A stretch of DNA of 40,018 nt. Origin: Promethearchaeota archaeon. GTDB lineage: Archaea > Asgardarchaeota > Lokiarchaeia > Sigynarchaeales > SOKP01. Of the stretch, positions 7,482 to 16,477 are shown in pieces. The notes under the pieces are model-generated. The model did no database searches and was not told where the DNA came from. It saw only the letters and a program-made list of their open reading frames with translations. The translations under genes and the position numbers were made by a program. How positions within the stretch are numbered: the stretch's first letter is position 1; every line of letters starts with the position of its first letter. The stretch covers positions 1 through 40,018 of the forward strand of contig JAHLWJ010000005.1 in assembly GCA_019057975.1 (NCBI GenBank), given 5' to 3'.

Positions 7482-8687
7482 TTAATCCGATTTGCTATGA
7501 AATAAGTCATAGGTGTCACTAAAATATTTATCAGACATACCAGCGATATAATCTCGAACGATTAAAGTTAGTTTATTATTTTTTTTGAGAGGCTGAAAAT
7601 AAGATCTATAATTTTGATCATCAATATATTCAATGTGGTCTCTAAAAATAGGAGAATCATAATTATCCTCTTCTAAATCCTTCAAACATGAACCAAAAAT
7701 TAGTTTAAACTTTTGCTTTAAGTTATCTACAAAGTTTTTATCAGTTGAATTTTTTTTAAATAAGTCCCTCCTTGTATATATTTTTTCATAATTAAACGCT
7801 TTTAACTCTTTTAAGGCTTCAAACATATTGTCAGAATAACCAATAACATCATTATCAAGGCTATAGTTTAACAAATCTGTTATGAGAGTATTGATTATCT
7901 TAGCGTTCGTATCCCCTAATACTTCTTTGCAAAATTCAGGGATTTGTTTTCGACTTATAAGTTTTAACAAAATGGCATCTTCAATATCTCTACCAATATA
8001 GCTTATTGTATCAGCAAATCTTACTGCTATACCCTCATAAGACATTGGGATTCTATTTATTATATTTTTATTAAAGCAGTCTTCGTATTCTTTAAGATGA
8101 TCTTCCCATTTTTTTCCATTTCGTTTAATAGGTTTTAATTTCTGCTCATTCACTTCACCATCATGACAAAGAATGCCATCTAGAACTTGTAAAGTCAAGT
8201 TAAGTCCCTTAGCAGGTTTCTCTGGAAATCTTCTTTCAAGATAAGAAAGCCATCTTATACCTTGGGCATTATGGCTAAATGTTCCCATATTATAATCTCT
8301 ACTAAGTTCATTTAATAGTTCTTCTCCGAGGTGCCCAAATGGAGAGTGTCCTATATCATGTCCCAAAGCTATCGCTTCTATTAAATCAGTATTTAATCTT
8401 AAAACACGTCCGATCTGCCTGCTAACCCTTGAGACTAAAGTTACATGGAGAGATCTATGAGTGATATTAGCATTATTGATATCAAAGAAAACTTGAGTTT
8501 TATCAATATATCGGCTAAAGGATTTTGCATGAACGATACGATCTACGTCTCTAAAGAAAGGAGGTCTAATATCTTCACTTTCATCTTCATAATATCTACT
8601 CGCTTCTGCATCTAATATCCCGTGAATTCCCACATTAACATCTCTCTTCATCCTCGCTTGCAGTTGCTCAGTTGTTTTCTTATCCAT
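7482..8687 (-). CDS. dGTPase-like HD-domain phosphohydrolase
   Basis: This 401-residue protein belongs to the dGTP triphosphohydrolase branch of the HD superfamily, which cuts dNTPs to nucleoside and triphosphate. It has the family lead-in RYIDKTQVFF (60-69), a histidine segment NITHRSLHV (74-82), the HD pair in ALGHDIGHSPFGHLGEE (His110-Asp111) and the last metal ligand in FADTISYIGRDIEDA (Asp226). The residues between the first His and the Val of the usual T-H-S-L-E-V motif include one extra residue (THRSLHV), a small departure. The start at 8687 is supported by a Shine-Dalgarno match AAGGAGT (complement of 8704-8698) with 10 nt spacing. Its likely role is control of dNTP pools or defence against foreign DNA replication. 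Confidence 0.85.
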   Translation of the reverse strand: MDKKTTEQLQARMKRDVNVGIHGILDAEASRYYEDESEDIRPPFFRDVDRIVHAKSFSRYIDKTQVFFDINNANITHRSLHVTLVSRVSRQIGRVLRLNTDLIEAIALGHDIGHSPFGHLGEELLNELSRDYNMGTFSHNAQGIRWLSYLERRFPEKPAKGLNLTLQVLDGILCHDGEVNEQKLKPIKRNGKKWEDHLKEYEDCFNKNIINRIPMSYEGIAVRFADTISYIGRDIEDAILLKLISRKQIPEFCKEVLGDTNAKIINTLITDLLNYSLDNDVIGYSDNMFEALKELKAFNYEKIYTRRDLFKKNSTDKNFVDNLKQKFKLIFGSCLKDLEEDNYDSPIFRDHIEYIDDQNYRSYFQPLKKNNKLTLIVRDYIAGMSDKYFSDTYDLFHSKSD

Positions 8688-8795
8688 CGCTTAATTTACT
8701 CCTTATAAAATTGTATTTAATATAAGATTAGTACGATTAAAATAAAGATTTATCATATCTAAAAATTTTACTTATGAGAATCTTTATATAAGATT

Positions 8796-9743
8796 TTAAC
8801 CAAATTTCATATCAATAGCATCATAGGGGCATGATTCTTTACATTTCAAGCAAAAATTGCACTCTCCTTTACCAGTAAAAAACTCAAAAGGTTCATCCAA
8901 TATTCTTATTTGTTTTGGACATACATTTTCACATATTCCACACTCGGACCTTCCTACACATCTTACAGGATTTCTTGTTAATTTTAAAAAGGAATATTCT
9001 GATACTGTTGAGGCAATTGCGGCAAAAGGGCAGAAGTATCTGCAATATACTCGTGGATACCATACTGATAAGACGATTATTATCAAATAAAAGAAAAAGA
9101 TAATAAATGTGAACAAATTAGAGAATAATGGTTGCATACTCCCTGTCTGAATCATATCTATAATTATATTCGGAAAGAACACAAAAATATATTCTGATAA
9201 GGAAAAAAAACCCATAGGTTTATCTCCAAACTCCCCTATATTTGCTCTATAATCTAAGTAAAATTCATAATTAGTCGTCGCTGTAATTGCAAGAGGAAAA
9301 ACTATAATTGTAATTAAAATTACAAACACATACTTAATTTTTAACAATGATTTATGAGTACTGATTTTTACCTTCTTTTTAGGTGCTGGAATAGCTGCAC
9401 ATGCATCTTGAATTGTACCGATAGGACAAATCCATCCACAAAAAACTCGATTAGTAAGTAATAGAATCATTACTAATACAGCAATTAAAAATATTGGAAA
9501 TATTCCTTCCAGAATAAAATAAAAAATATACTCCATAATTCCAGCTCCGCTTGAAATTGGATTTCTTGGGGAATTGATAATAGGAAGAATTTTTACGAGG
9601 CTATCAAAGCTTATTAGATTTATCGAAAAAATTACTTCTAAAATAATATAATTAATTATGATGAAAGCAACAATCTGAACGATATGTCTATATATGGTCG
9701 TTCGATGATTTTTTATTTTTAATAGGAAGCTTTTAATATTCAA
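8796..9743 (-). CDS. NapH-like membrane polyferredoxin (4Fe-4S)
   Basis: This 315-residue protein has about five membrane segments (roughly 18-42, 68-98, 136-156, 183-200, 208-230). Two half-motifs CGWICPIG (Cys102, Cys106) and CRYFCPF (Cys234, Cys238) stand at membrane edges, as in the Fer4_5/NapH/MauN/RdxA group. The C-terminal domain holds two ferredoxin-type clusters: Cys262, 268, 271, 275 (first spacing long, five residues) and Cys295, 298, 301, 305. Such proteins pass electrons between the membrane quinone pool and soluble partners. No partner reductase is adjacent, so its acceptor is unknown. The start at the first Met gives a short N-terminal cytoplasmic stretch. Confidence 0.85.
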   Translation of the reverse strand: MNIKSFLLKIKNHRTTIYRHIVQIVAFIIINYIILEVIFSINLISFDSLVKILPIINSPRNPISSGAGIMEYIFYFILEGIFPIFLIAVLVMILLLTNRVFCGWICPIGTIQDACAAIPAPKKKVKISTHKSLLKIKYVFVILITIIVFPLAITATTNYEFYLDYRANIGEFGDKPMGFFSLSEYIFVFFPNIIIDMIQTGSMQPLFSNLFTFIIFFFYLIIIVLSVWYPRVYCRYFCPFAAIASTVSEYSFLKLTRNPVRCVGRSECGICENVCPKQIRILDEPFEFFTGKGECNFCLKCKESCPYDAIDMKFG

Positions 9744-9913
9744 AAATTACCACTAAACATTTATTTAAAGAAGTTAATTAATACTGTTTAAAAAAATTAA
9801 TTCTTCTTTTAAGAAATGTTAAAAGGAGAAAAAGAGCTATTTAAGCTAATTCTATGCAAATTTTAGATTCCATCTAATCCGCTAATTAAAAACCATGATT
9901 ATAATAGATTTGT

Positions 9914-11824
9914 TCATTTCAGTAAAACTGTTTCCAAATTCAGTGGACTTCTTGTTTGTTTCCTTAGTTTTTTGTGTATCATCGTTGATAAGCTTACACA
10001 TTTAGAAGCTTCTCCATGATTTACTATTATAGATTTAGGTCTTGGTTGAATTCGTCTTAAAAACTGAGAAATTTGACTACGTGAGGAATGTCCTGAAAAC
10101 CCTTCAAGGGTAAAAGCTTTTAGGTTTATTTTTACAAGTTGGGTACGACCTTTCGCATTTACATAAGTAAACTCACGAAATCCCTTTTGTATCCTTGAGC
10201 CTAAAGTTCCATTAACTTGATAAGAAACGAAAATAAGCGAATTTTTAGGGTCATTTGCCAATTCTCTTAAATAGTGTACAGATGGGCCACCTATAAGCAT
10301 TCCACTTGTGGCCAAAATGATACAAGGTCCACCTTTTATAATATCCCGTCTTTCTTCTTGAGCAGAAACTGTCTCGAAATAGTCGCTCAAAAAAGGATTT
10401 TTCCCTTGATGCAAAATTTTCTCCCTTAAATCACTACTAAGAAAGTCCGGATTAGCTGTATGTATTGCTGTAGCTTCACTAATTAAACCATCGATAAAAA
10501 TGGGCACTTGATCAATAAAACCTTTTGAAATGTATTCCTCAAGGACTATTAACAGTTCTTGAGCACGTCCTACGGCGAGAACTGGAACTAAAACTTTTCC
10601 ACCTCTTTTAAGAGTAGAATTTAAAATCTGTTTAAGTTCTCTCTCAGATTCTTGTCTACTTGGAATACGATCTTGAGGTCCGCCATATGTTGATTCTATT
10701 AATAAACTTTCAACTCTAGGAAACTTAACGGCTGCTTTTTCTAATAATCGAGTTTTTTGAAATTTAAAATCACCTGTATAGACAAAATTATAATCTCCCT
10801 TACCAAAATGCAAATGAATCATTGAAGATCCTAAAATATGACCTGAATTATGAAGTGTTAATTTAATATCAGGAGCAATATCAGTTACCTTTCCCCAAGA
10901 AAGTGGAATTGTATGAAGAACTGTTGTTTTAACATCTCTTTTAGAATATGGTAATGGTGATCCTTCCTTTTCACATATTTGAATAAAATCTAGTTGTAAC
11001 ATTGTAGATAAATTACGTGTAGGTAACGTACAATAAACTGGACCACGATACCCATATTTATAAAGAAATGGAACTAGTCCACAATGATCTAAATGTGCAT
11101 GTGAAATGATAACAGCATCAAGATCTCTTAAAGAAAATTCAGGGACATCAAAAAATGGAAATTTATCATTAGGACTCCCTACATTTAAGCCTACATCTAA
11201 TAATATACTACTATCTCGGGTCTGCATTAATATACAAGACCTTCCTACTTCACGAAAACCTCCTAATGCGGTTAATCTTATGTTTAAATCTTTGAATAGA
11301 GGGGGTCTATGAATTCTTTTTCCGATTTTTAATAATATATCTTTTTGAGTTTGCCTCTCTTTTGTAAGCATACCCCTAATTAACTGAATAGTTCTAGATG
11401 GAAGTGGAGGAGTTCTAATAGTTTTAGGTTGCCAAAATGTATTTGATCTTATGTCCTTTAAGTTAACTCCTTTTTTACCAATTACAAGTCCAGGTTTTCC
11501 TGATTCAATGATTACTTCTCCTCTTGTATGATCAAATTCAATATCAGTAATTTCTGCGTCTTCATTGATTAAATTTATTATGTATTCTTTAGTTTCAACG
11601 GGATCTTTACGTTTTTCTACATTCCAACGAAATACAACACGTTTTCTCATAGTTTTAGCTAAATCTTTTAATATTGTAGAGTTTTCGACAGCATCTACAT
11701 CAGAATTCTCAGAATAAACAGCAATTTCCGGACCCTCAAATTCGATCTTATTAACTTTTATTTCTGGTGGAAGGTTTTTAACAATCTCATCTTTAATTCG
11801 TATCAGTTCTCCTTCAAAACTCAT
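9914..11824 (-). CDS. aCPSF1 (FttA), KH-domain beta-CASP ribonuclease
   Basis: This 636-residue protein has the archaeal CPSF layout. Residues 1-150 hold the two KH-type domains (IGKKG at 115-119 is the G-x-x-G loop). A metallo-beta-lactamase domain follows with SHAHLDHCG (His242, His244, Asp246, His247). The beta-CASP part has ATSGMLIGGPS and the C-terminal VNHGEASKC histidine motif. In archaea this dimeric endonuclease cuts nascent RNA at U-rich sites and ends transcription, working with the RNA polymerase; it is homologous to eukaryotic CPSF73. All zinc-binding residues appear intact. It stands alone, with about 400 nt of AT-rich sequence upstream. Confidence 0.95.
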   Translation of the reverse strand: MSFEGELIRIKDEIVKNLPPEIKVNKIEFEGPEIAVYSENSDVDAVENSTILKDLAKTMRKRVVFRWNVEKRKDPVETKEYIINLINEDAEITDIEFDHTRGEVIIESGKPGLVIGKKGVNLKDIRSNTFWQPKTIRTPPLPSRTIQLIRGMLTKERQTQKDILLKIGKRIHRPPLFKDLNIRLTALGGFREVGRSCILMQTRDSSILLDVGLNVGSPNDKFPFFDVPEFSLRDLDAVIISHAHLDHCGLVPFLYKYGYRGPVYCTLPTRNLSTMLQLDFIQICEKEGSPLPYSKRDVKTTVLHTIPLSWGKVTDIAPDIKLTLHNSGHILGSSMIHLHFGKGDYNFVYTGDFKFQKTRLLEKAAVKFPRVESLLIESTYGGPQDRIPSRQESERELKQILNSTLKRGGKVLVPVLAVGRAQELLIVLEEYISKGFIDQVPIFIDGLISEATAIHTANPDFLSSDLREKILHQGKNPFLSDYFETVSAQEERRDIIKGGPCIILATSGMLIGGPSVHYLRELANDPKNSLIFVSYQVNGTLGSRIQKGFREFTYVNAKGRTQLVKINLKAFTLEGFSGHSSRSQISQFLRRIQPRPKSIIVNHGEASKCVSLSTMIHKKLRKQTRSPLNLETVLLK

Positions 11825-12224
11825 AATTCTTCATTTTTTTTTAATTAATTTCTTATTTTTATTAAATTAGTAAATTTAGAATTTGATTTCTTTCTCTAAT
11901 ATAATTTGCTTTTAAGCAACTATCTCAGTATATTAATATATCTATTAATAACACTCGAAATTTTATTTATTTATATGTTCTAATTTTTTGTAAACGCTAT
12001 TTTGAATAAATAGAATATCTTTCTCTAACAATATAACTCAAATAAAGAAGAGAATAGTTTTTAGAATGAAATACTTCTAAATTTCTAAGATAGATATGAA
12101 TTAATCAAATAAAAATATTATGGTTATGAAAAAGATAATTAATTAAATTTATACAGTTATTTCCTAATAGGTAATCTTCTCATTATTAGTTAATTTTTTT
12201 TGAAAGCATTAATTGGAGTAAATT
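11825..12224. other. Intergenic region between divergent aCPSF1 and purN genes; no gene seen
   Basis: This 400-nt stretch separates two divergent genes and must hold both promoters. It is very AT-rich, and several TATA-like runs occur (for example TATATTAATATATC near 11931). I find no tRNA fold, no long inverted repeat and no ORF of useful length. A GGAG Shine-Dalgarno core at 12215-12218 stands 6 nt before the purN ATG. Confidence 0.5.
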
Positions 12225-12854
12225 ATGGAAATAAAAATTGGAGCTATTGCCAGTGGGTCGGGTAGTAACTTCGAATCAATAGCTAAAGCTTGTGAAACAG
12301 GAATTTTAAAAGATAAAGCAACAATAGAGGTTTTGATTTGTAATAAAGCTGGAGCATTTTGTATAGAACGCGCTAAAAATCATAATATCCCATGTGTTTT
12401 AATAGAATCAGATAAACATAAGGGAACCAGAGAAGAATTTGACCAAAAGCTAATTGAGATTTTCGATAAATATAAATGTAAGCTTATAATTTTAGTGGGA
12501 TATATGCGATTTGTTTCACAAATGTTTATTGAACATTTTAAAAGAAATATCATGAATATTCATCCTGCTCTCTTGCCTTCCTTTAAAGGGATGCATGCAC
12601 ATGAAGAAGCTTTGGCATATGGAGTTAAAGTTTCAGGAGCTACTGTTCATTATGTTGATCCTATGGAGGATCATGGACCGATTATTATTCAAAAATGTGT
12701 TCCTGTGTATGATACTGACACTAAGGAAACATTAGGACCCAGAATCCTTGAATGGGAGCATAAGATCTTTCCAAAAGCAATAGAACTTTTCTGTGATGGA
12801 CGTTTGCATGTTGAAGGAAGGATTGTAAAAATAGATGGAGAAGTCAAATTATAA
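12225..12854 (+). CDS. purN: PurN, glycinamide ribonucleotide formyltransferase
   Basis: The 209-residue protein transfers a formyl group from 10-formyltetrahydrofolate (or a related folate) to GAR in purine synthesis. The N-terminal nucleotide-phosphate loop reads ASGSGSNFESI (9-19). The catalytic residues match the family: Asn111 and His113 in NIHPALLPSFKG, and Asp149 in MEDHGPII. The length is normal for the family. The start is fixed by GGAG six nt upstream and by the conserved N-terminal strand. Some Archaea use the ATP-grasp PurT instead; having PurN implies a folate-type donor. No other pur gene is adjacent. Confidence 0.95.
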   Translation: MEIKIGAIASGSGSNFESIAKACETGILKDKATIEVLICNKAGAFCIERAKNHNIPCVLIESDKHKGTREEFDQKLIEIFDKYKCKLIILVGYMRFVSQMFIEHFKRNIMNIHPALLPSFKGMHAHEEALAYGVKVSGATVHYVDPMEDHGPIIIQKCVPVYDTDTKETLGPRILEWEHKIFPKAIELFCDGRLHVEGRIVKIDGEVKL

Positions 12855-12871
12855 AGTTTACTTTAAAAATA

Positions 12872-12973
12872 AGGGAAATGATTTTAATGCGCTTTCTGAC
12901 CCAACGGATGAAAATAGTTTTTAAACTGTTTTTAAAATGACGAAGATCTTGAGTAGCGAGAAATCATTTCCCT
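12872..12973. ncRNA. Possible structured RNA closed by a 13-bp perfect terminal helix
   Basis: AGGGAAATGATTT (12872-12884) is perfectly complementary to AAATCATTTCCCT (12961-12973). Inside it CGCT/AGCG can form a further helix after an asymmetric loop. The enclosed 76 nt include CTGA, then 6 nt, then GGATGA, which is the order and spacing of a box D'/C' pair in archaeal C/D guide RNAs, and an ATGACGA that resembles box C. The segment lies between purN and the EF-2 paralogue and has no ORF. A hairpin this long is rarer than chance would give. A terminator for purN or a leader element of the EF-2 gene are other readings. Confidence 0.4.
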
Positions 12974-13071
12974 CCTTTTATTTGCTAAACTAAAAAGTAA
13001 GTAAACACTAAAGTTTTAATCAAATTAATTATAATCCTTAATAAATATTTAGATACCTTTTACATTTGAGT

Positions 13072-15261
13072 ATGCCTCGTAGAAAGGAAATCACTGAAAT
13101 CCTTAATTTAATGGAATTAACTAAGAATATTCGCAATACTGCTTTAGCGGGTCATATAGATCATGGAAAAACTACGCTATCTGATTCTCTACTAAGTGAG
13201 GCAGGTTTTTTATCGCCAGATCTGGCAGGTGAAGCACGTGCATTAGATTATCTTGAAGAAGAACAGCGACGCGGAATAACAATGAAATCTGCTAATATTT
13301 CACTACATTATGAGAAATCCCTTGAAGGTCACGAACCTTTTCTTATAAATTTAGTTGATACACCAGGTCACTTAGATTTTAGTGGTAAAGTAACTCGTGC
13401 GTTAAGGTTAGTTGATGGAGTTGTAGTAGTAGTGGATGCTGTTGAGGAAGTAATCACACAATCTGAAACTGTGATTAAACAAGCTTTACAAGAAGGTGTT
13501 AAACCTGTTCTTTTTATCAATAAAGTCGATCGCCTCATAAGAGAACTAAAGCTCTCTGATGATGAAATAAAAAAAAAATATACCAGAATAATAAAATCCT
13601 TTAATATTTTAATTGAAAGACATGCGGATCCTCCTTTCAATAAGAAATGGAAAGTATCACCCTTAGCCGGAAATGTTGTTTTTGGCTCAGCTCTTCACAA
13701 ATGGGCATTCACACTAAAGATTTATGAAGGAGGTATTTTAAAGTTTAAAGATATTAGAGCTAGATATAATAAGGAGACTTACACTAAAGAAAGTTATGCA
13801 GATTTAGCAGTCTATTATCCAATTCATAAAGCAATATTGGAAATGGTTGTTGACCATTTACCAAATCCAATAGAAGCGCAAAAATACAGAATTGATAAAA
13901 TTTGGGACGGTAATATTAATTCTGAATTAGGAAAATCTTTAGTTAATTGTGACCCAAATGGCCCCTTAATAGTATGTTTAAGTAAAGTACAAGTTGATAA
14001 ACATGGATTAGTCTCAACAGGGAGAATCTTTTCTGGTAGTTGTACGAATAAAGATGAAATCTTTCTGCTAAATGAAAACCATTATGATAAAATTCAACGA
14101 ATTGCCATCTTCATGGGACAAAGAAGGGAACAAGTGGAAAGAATACCTGTTGGGAATATAGTAGCTATAGAAGGACTCAAAAAGATCAAAAGTGGTGAAA
14201 CCATAATAGATAGCAACCATATAGATGGTATGGTTCCATTCGAAAGCGTTAAATACGTAACTACGCCGGTAATAACAGTATCAATTGAGCCAGAATTTCT
14301 AAGAGATTTGGATAAAATGAAAGAATTAATTGAGAATATGTTAATTGAAGATCCAAATTTGAAATTTGAAATTAATGAGGAAACTGGAGAATTCTTATTA
14401 TCTGGAATGGGCCCTCTTCATCTTGAAGTCACTGCTCATGAGATAGGAAAGAGGGGAGTAGATGTTTCTACTTCAGAACCACGAGCAGTTTTTAAAGAGT
14501 CTTGCCGATATAATTCTTCTTCAATTAAGGTAGTAGCTTCGGATAGTAAATACATATTAAAACTAAAAGTTGAAAGATTAGACAATAAGACTGTTAGATT
14601 TTTCCAAAATATTGATTACAAAACAATAAAACCTTTCAACAAATTAAAAGAAGTTTTAAAGGAAAATACGGGGTTAAATGATGAAGAAGTTGAAAAATTT
14701 TGGATATGTGATGAAGATCAAAATATAACGATTTATGATGCAAGTAATGAATTAGATGAATTATATAGAAATGCAATAATTGAAATAATTGAAACGGTCC
14801 ACTTAAATGGACCGTTATGTGGAGAAAAACTCACAGAGCTTAAAATCAAAATTGAGGAATTAGTTATAGATACTACTCAACAAGAAAGTGCATTCAATGA
14901 ATTATCTACTATGTTCTATGATGCAATAAAAAAAGGATTAACGGAGGCAGAATTAATTCTTTTAGAGCCGATTTACCATACGATAATACAGCTTCCTCCT
15001 GATCACATCAAAAACACCATCTCACTACTTTCAAAATATTCTGCGAAAATTAAGAGTATTGATCAAGAAAAAGAATACCAAGCGATTATAGAAATTCTTT
15101 TATCAGTCCGAAATTCCATAAAATTTGCTGAAGATATACGAAGCTCGACTTCTGGAAAAGCATTTTGGCAGAATGAATTCTATGCATTCATGGAGGTCCC
15201 AAAACACGAATCTCAAAAGATAATTCAAGACATAAAGTTTTTGAAAGGTTTATCTTGGTAA
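13072..15261 (+). CDS. EF-2 paralogue (aEF-2p type) lacking the diphthamide loop
   Basis: The protein is about 729 residues, full length for archaeal EF-2. I place the start at the ATG 13072 (MPRRKEITEILNLM, as in aEF-2); a TTG at 13066 would add two residues. GTPase motifs are AGHIDHGKTT (G1), RGITMKSANIS (G2), DTPGHLDF (G3) and NKVDR (G4). Domain V ends with RSSTSGKAFWQNEF, the usual RSATxGRAxW region. The tip of domain IV, where EF-2 carries H-R-G-x-x-Q with the diphthamide histidine, reads IDTTQQESAFNEL (about 14866-14904) with no histidine. Many Asgard genomes are known to carry such a second EF-2 beside a canonical one. Its job is unknown; it probably still hydrolyses GTP on the ribosome. 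Confidence 0.9.
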   Translation: MPRRKEITEILNLMELTKNIRNTALAGHIDHGKTTLSDSLLSEAGFLSPDLAGEARALDYLEEEQRRGITMKSANISLHYEKSLEGHEPFLINLVDTPGHLDFSGKVTRALRLVDGVVVVVDAVEEVITQSETVIKQALQEGVKPVLFINKVDRLIRELKLSDDEIKKKYTRIIKSFNILIERHADPPFNKKWKVSPLAGNVVFGSALHKWAFTLKIYEGGILKFKDIRARYNKETYTKESYADLAVYYPIHKAILEMVVDHLPNPIEAQKYRIDKIWDGNINSELGKSLVNCDPNGPLIVCLSKVQVDKHGLVSTGRIFSGSCTNKDEIFLLNENHYDKIQRIAIFMGQRREQVERIPVGNIVAIEGLKKIKSGETIIDSNHIDGMVPFESVKYVTTPVITVSIEPEFLRDLDKMKELIENMLIEDPNLKFEINEETGEFLLSGMGPLHLEVTAHEIGKRGVDVSTSEPRAVFKESCRYNSSSIKVVASDSKYILKLKVERLDNKTVRFFQNIDYKTIKPFNKLKEVLKENTGLNDEEVEKFWICDEDQNITIYDASNELDELYRNAIIEIIETVHLNGPLCGEKLTELKIKIEELVIDTTQQESAFNELSTMFYDAIKKGLTEAELILLEPIYHTIIQLPPDHIKNTISLLSKYSAKIKSIDQEKEYQAIIEILLSVRNSIKFAEDIRSSTSGKAFWQNEFYAFMEVPKHESQKIIQDIKFLKGLSW
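14793..14816 (+). repeat. Perfect 9-bp inverted repeat inside the EF-2 paralogue gene
   Basis: AACGGTCCA (14793-14801) and TGGACCGTT (14808-14816) are exact reverse complements around a 6-nt loop. The site lies in the codons for VHLNGPLCG in domain IV, just upstream of the degenerate diphthamide region. It is GC-rich compared with its surroundings and would form a stable RNA hairpin. It may have no function. Confidence 0.5.
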
Positions 15262-15288
15262 AAGATTCATTTTCTTTATACCTCTTTT

Positions 15289-16110
15289 TTATATTATAAA
15301 ATATTGATTAATTTTTTCTTCAAAACAGTTGAATGGGGTTATATCCCCGTTAAAGTCTTTTATATAATTCTTAAATTGGTTGAGGAATTCGTCAGCAAGT
15401 AAGTACATGTATCTTTGAATTAATGAGTTCATGTTTTCGACCAAAAAAGCAAAAATCACGTTGCTCTTCGATATAACATAGAATTGTTGATTACCAAAGT
15501 TAATTTCTTTTAATTTTGCTCCAGTTTCTTCTCCAATAATCGTGTTTGAAAATGATAATAAAACAGAAATGAAGCCCCCTATGTGAACTTCATGATCTGC
15601 GATTTCAGATCTATCCTTATTAATTTTAGATATATAGGGACTTCCTGTTGAACCTATAATAAAAATTGCTATGATCCCATCTGTTCTGGGAACTTCCACA
15701 GCTGTATCAAAATCTTCTATTATTTTTAATACAGGTTCATTTAACTGGAATTTCCTATTTATATTTCTCGATAGGAAATATATCTTAGAGAAATTTACTG
15801 AACTATCTTTTTTTTCCATATAAATTATAACTAATATATCATGATTGTGATTTTCAAAATAGTGAATAAAGATCGTGAATTTTTCTAAGGGAATTATCGA
15901 ATTCCCCTGCTTTTTATGAATGATTTCTTTTTTATATAATTCAATAATATTTTGAATAAGTGGTACCCCTATTCCTTTCTGGAATAGTACATTAAATTTA
16001 GCTTCTATATCTATTTGTGAAATTTGAACTAACCCAATACCTAGCATTTCCATTGCTAGTGGGTTTTCCTTAGAATTTTGATAATTATCCATGATTATCA
16101 TTAACTTCAT
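15289..16110 (-). CDS. Longin-like (roadblock/longin fold) protein, probably two copies of the fold
   Basis: This 273-residue soluble protein can be read as two longin-like halves. The first opens with LGIGLVQISQIDIEAKFNVL and contains FTIFIHYFENHNHDILVIIY. The second contains GIIAIFIIGSTGSPYISKI, then HIGGFISVLLSFSNTIIGEE, FGNQQFYVISKSNVIFAFLV and a C-terminal helix pair. The pattern (strand, G-x-P-x-x-S/Y turn, helix rich in F/L/S, two strands) is common in Asgard longin-like proteins thought to act with small GTPases. No GTPase gene is adjacent. It is divergent from the roadblock-like gene at 16478, which suggests that both belong to one regulatory group. Its stop lies 28 nt from the end of the EF-2 paralogue. 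Confidence 0.5.
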   Translation of the reverse strand: MKLMIIMDNYQNSKENPLAMEMLGIGLVQISQIDIEAKFNVLFQKGIGVPLIQNIIELYKKEIIHKKQGNSIIPLEKFTIFIHYFENHNHDILVIIYMEKKDSSVNFSKIYFLSRNINRKFQLNEPVLKIIEDFDTAVEVPRTDGIIAIFIIGSTGSPYISKINKDRSEIADHEVHIGGFISVLLSFSNTIIGEETGAKLKEINFGNQQFYVISKSNVIFAFLVENMNSLIQRYMYLLADEFLNQFKNYIKDFNGDITPFNCFEEKINQYFII

Positions 16111-16477
16111 GCCTAAGATTGTCTATATTGCTAAATTTTTTGTAGAATTTTTTATTATTTTTGTGGTAAATAATTTATTTTTTTGTGTCTTTATACATAC
16201 TGTAATAGAAAAGTTATAATAGAATCTGTATTTAAATCTTTTTGTTGTAAGATTATTTTGTGTTTTTGAACATTTTTAATTTTTAAGCACACTATTTATA
16301 TATATATTCCTAGCTTTTACCATTTAGATTTGTTTGTTAAGACAAAAATTTAAATAAATAAAAGAAATTACATATTAAAGTAGTTTTGAACACAAAAGAC
16401 TTTTTTAATAAATAAGGAAATTTTAGCCTAAAATTCCTAACTGTGTCAAAACTTTTAAATAAGGAAACGACCTAATA
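16111..16477. other. Divergent promoter region between longin-like and roadblock-like genes
   Basis: This 367-nt AT-rich region has no ORF and no tRNA. A TATA-like element (TATTTAAAT, near 16229) is visible. TTTTGTGTT (16256-16264) and AACACAAAA (16389-16397) are a 9-bp inverted repeat, and TTTTGAACA occurs twice. These could be operator sites shared by the two genes or chance in low-complexity DNA. Confidence 0.4.
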
